A stretch of DNA of 34,740 nt, from contig JABJES010000052.1 of assembly GCA_018663165.1 (NCBI GenBank), positions 1 through 34,740 on the forward strand, in the 5' to 3' direction. Positions within the stretch are counted from its first letter, which is position 1; every line of letters begins with the position of its first letter. Shown piece after piece: positions 34,208 through 34,740 of the stretch. Below the pieces are notes generated by a model, which was given only the letters and a program-made list of their open reading frames with translations, had not been told where the DNA came from and ran no database searches. This stretch comes from Rhodospirillaceae bacterium. Its GTDB lineage: Bacteria; Pseudomonadota; Alphaproteobacteria; UBA11136. The position numbers and the translations under genes are program-made.

Positions 34208-34740
34208 CTAAGATACCGTAAAATCAGCCATCATGCCGGAATCCTCATGTTCCAGGATATGGCAATGGACCATGAACGGAAACTCCTTCGAGGCCGGGTG
34301 CTCGAACCGCACCTGGATTTCGCAGGAGCTGCCCTTTTCGACCGGCACAATATCCTTCCAGCCCGCCATATGTGCCGGCGGCGCTTTGCCATTAAGGGTT
34401 AAAATCCGGAACTGACAGCCGTGGATATGCACCGGATGCAGCATCTTGTCCGAGCCTTCCGAGATGGTCCAGCGCACATCGGTGTTCAAGGAGGCGCCAA
34501 AGGACACAGCGCCCATCTCGAATGATTTTCCGTTGACAGTATTCGCGCTGAGCTGCTTTTCGAGGGATAAAGCCGGGGTATCCGTGATCAGCTTATTGAC
34601 CGCCTTCACAATCTCCGGATCGAATTTTTTAGACATATTCATCTTCATGAGGCCAGCGGATTTCAAAAGCCCCATGCCCTCTTTGTCATCGCGCATCCCC
34701 ATGACGATGGTCTGGCTCGTCGGCGGAAGGTTCTTTACCA
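34208..34740 (-). CDS. Multicopper oxidase, C-terminal part (5' end beyond window)
   Basis: The frame is open to the right edge and ends at a TAG at 34210-34208. The visible 177 residues contain the type 3/type 1 copper motifs of the last cupredoxin domain: HPVHIHGCQF and HCHILEHEDSGMM (His-Cys-His with the axial Met). A preceding Met-rich stretch, MGLLKSAGLMKMNM, may be a copper-loading or methionine-rich segment as in CueO-like enzymes. It probably oxidises Cu(I) or phenols in the periplasm. The N-terminal domains and signal peptide lie outside the window. Confidence 0.92.
   Translation of the reverse strand, partial: VKNLPPTSQTIVMGMRDDKEGMGLLKSAGLMKMNMSKKFDPEIVKAVNKLITDTPALSLEKQLSANTVNGKSFEMGAVSFGASLNTDVRWTISEGSDKMLHPVHIHGCQFRILTLNGKAPPAHMAGWKDIVPVEKGSSCEIQVRFEHPASKEFPFMVHCHILEHEDSGMMADFTVS

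Overview
The window reads as a chromosomal segment of an alphaproteobacterium, probably close to Rhodospirillales. This rests on gene content and order: a kdsD-lptC-lptA-lptB-rpoN-hpf-ptsN run next to a tRNA-Leu and a short RNase D; a TIGR02300/FYDLN-type gene next to tRNA-Ala and aroA-cmk-rpsA-sppA-ihfB-lapA; pyrF-trpF-trpB-trpA-accD-folC; and an hsp20-DUF1150 pair. The DNA is moderately GC-rich and densely coding on both strands. The organism is inferred from family knowledge, not from a database search.

Layout. 1-4855: an edge-cut SDR gene, a secreted TPR protein, a GST-fold protein resembling the FtsZ-binding protein FzlA, uppP, a formaldehyde-activating-enzyme (Fae) paralog and an NDUFA9-type SDR. 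5090-12498: tRNA-Leu(CAG), rnd, then a long envelope/regulation run covering Kdo synthesis, the LPS transport bridge and its ATPase, sigma-54, ribosome hibernation factor and EIIA-Ntr. It closes with a bidirectional terminator. 12653-14994: a heat-shock unit (hsp20-DUF1150) with a sigma-32-type promoter and a possible ROSE-like RNA thermometer, then small proteins including an orphan FlgC-like protein. 15224-18992: a signalling module of a REC-histidine kinase, a PhnD-like membrane-anchored binding protein and a PAS histidine kinase. The last gene loses its ATPase domain exactly where the tRNA-Ala terminator begins.

18963-25498: tRNA-Ala(GGC), the TIGR02300 protein, aroA-cmk, rpsA, sppA, ihfB and lapA. 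25585-32731: a small unknown protein with its own terminator, a beta-carbonic anhydrase, and a tightly overlapping run pyrF-trpF-trpB-trpA-accD-folC (pyrimidine, tryptophan, fatty acid and folate metabolism). 32839-34740: an Old Yellow Enzyme homolog with altered active-site residues and different codon habits, an AT-rich gap with a palindromic element, and the C-terminal part of a multicopper oxidase cut by the window edge.

Most of the window is ordinary core genome. The parts most worth a second look are the kinase truncated at tRNA-Ala and its three-gene sensory module, the Fae paralog lacking the catalytic His, the Old Yellow Enzyme with three active-site substitutions, the candidate RNA thermometer of hsp20, and a 20-codon leader ORF before hpf. 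I found no CRISPR array, insertion sequence, rRNA or prophage.
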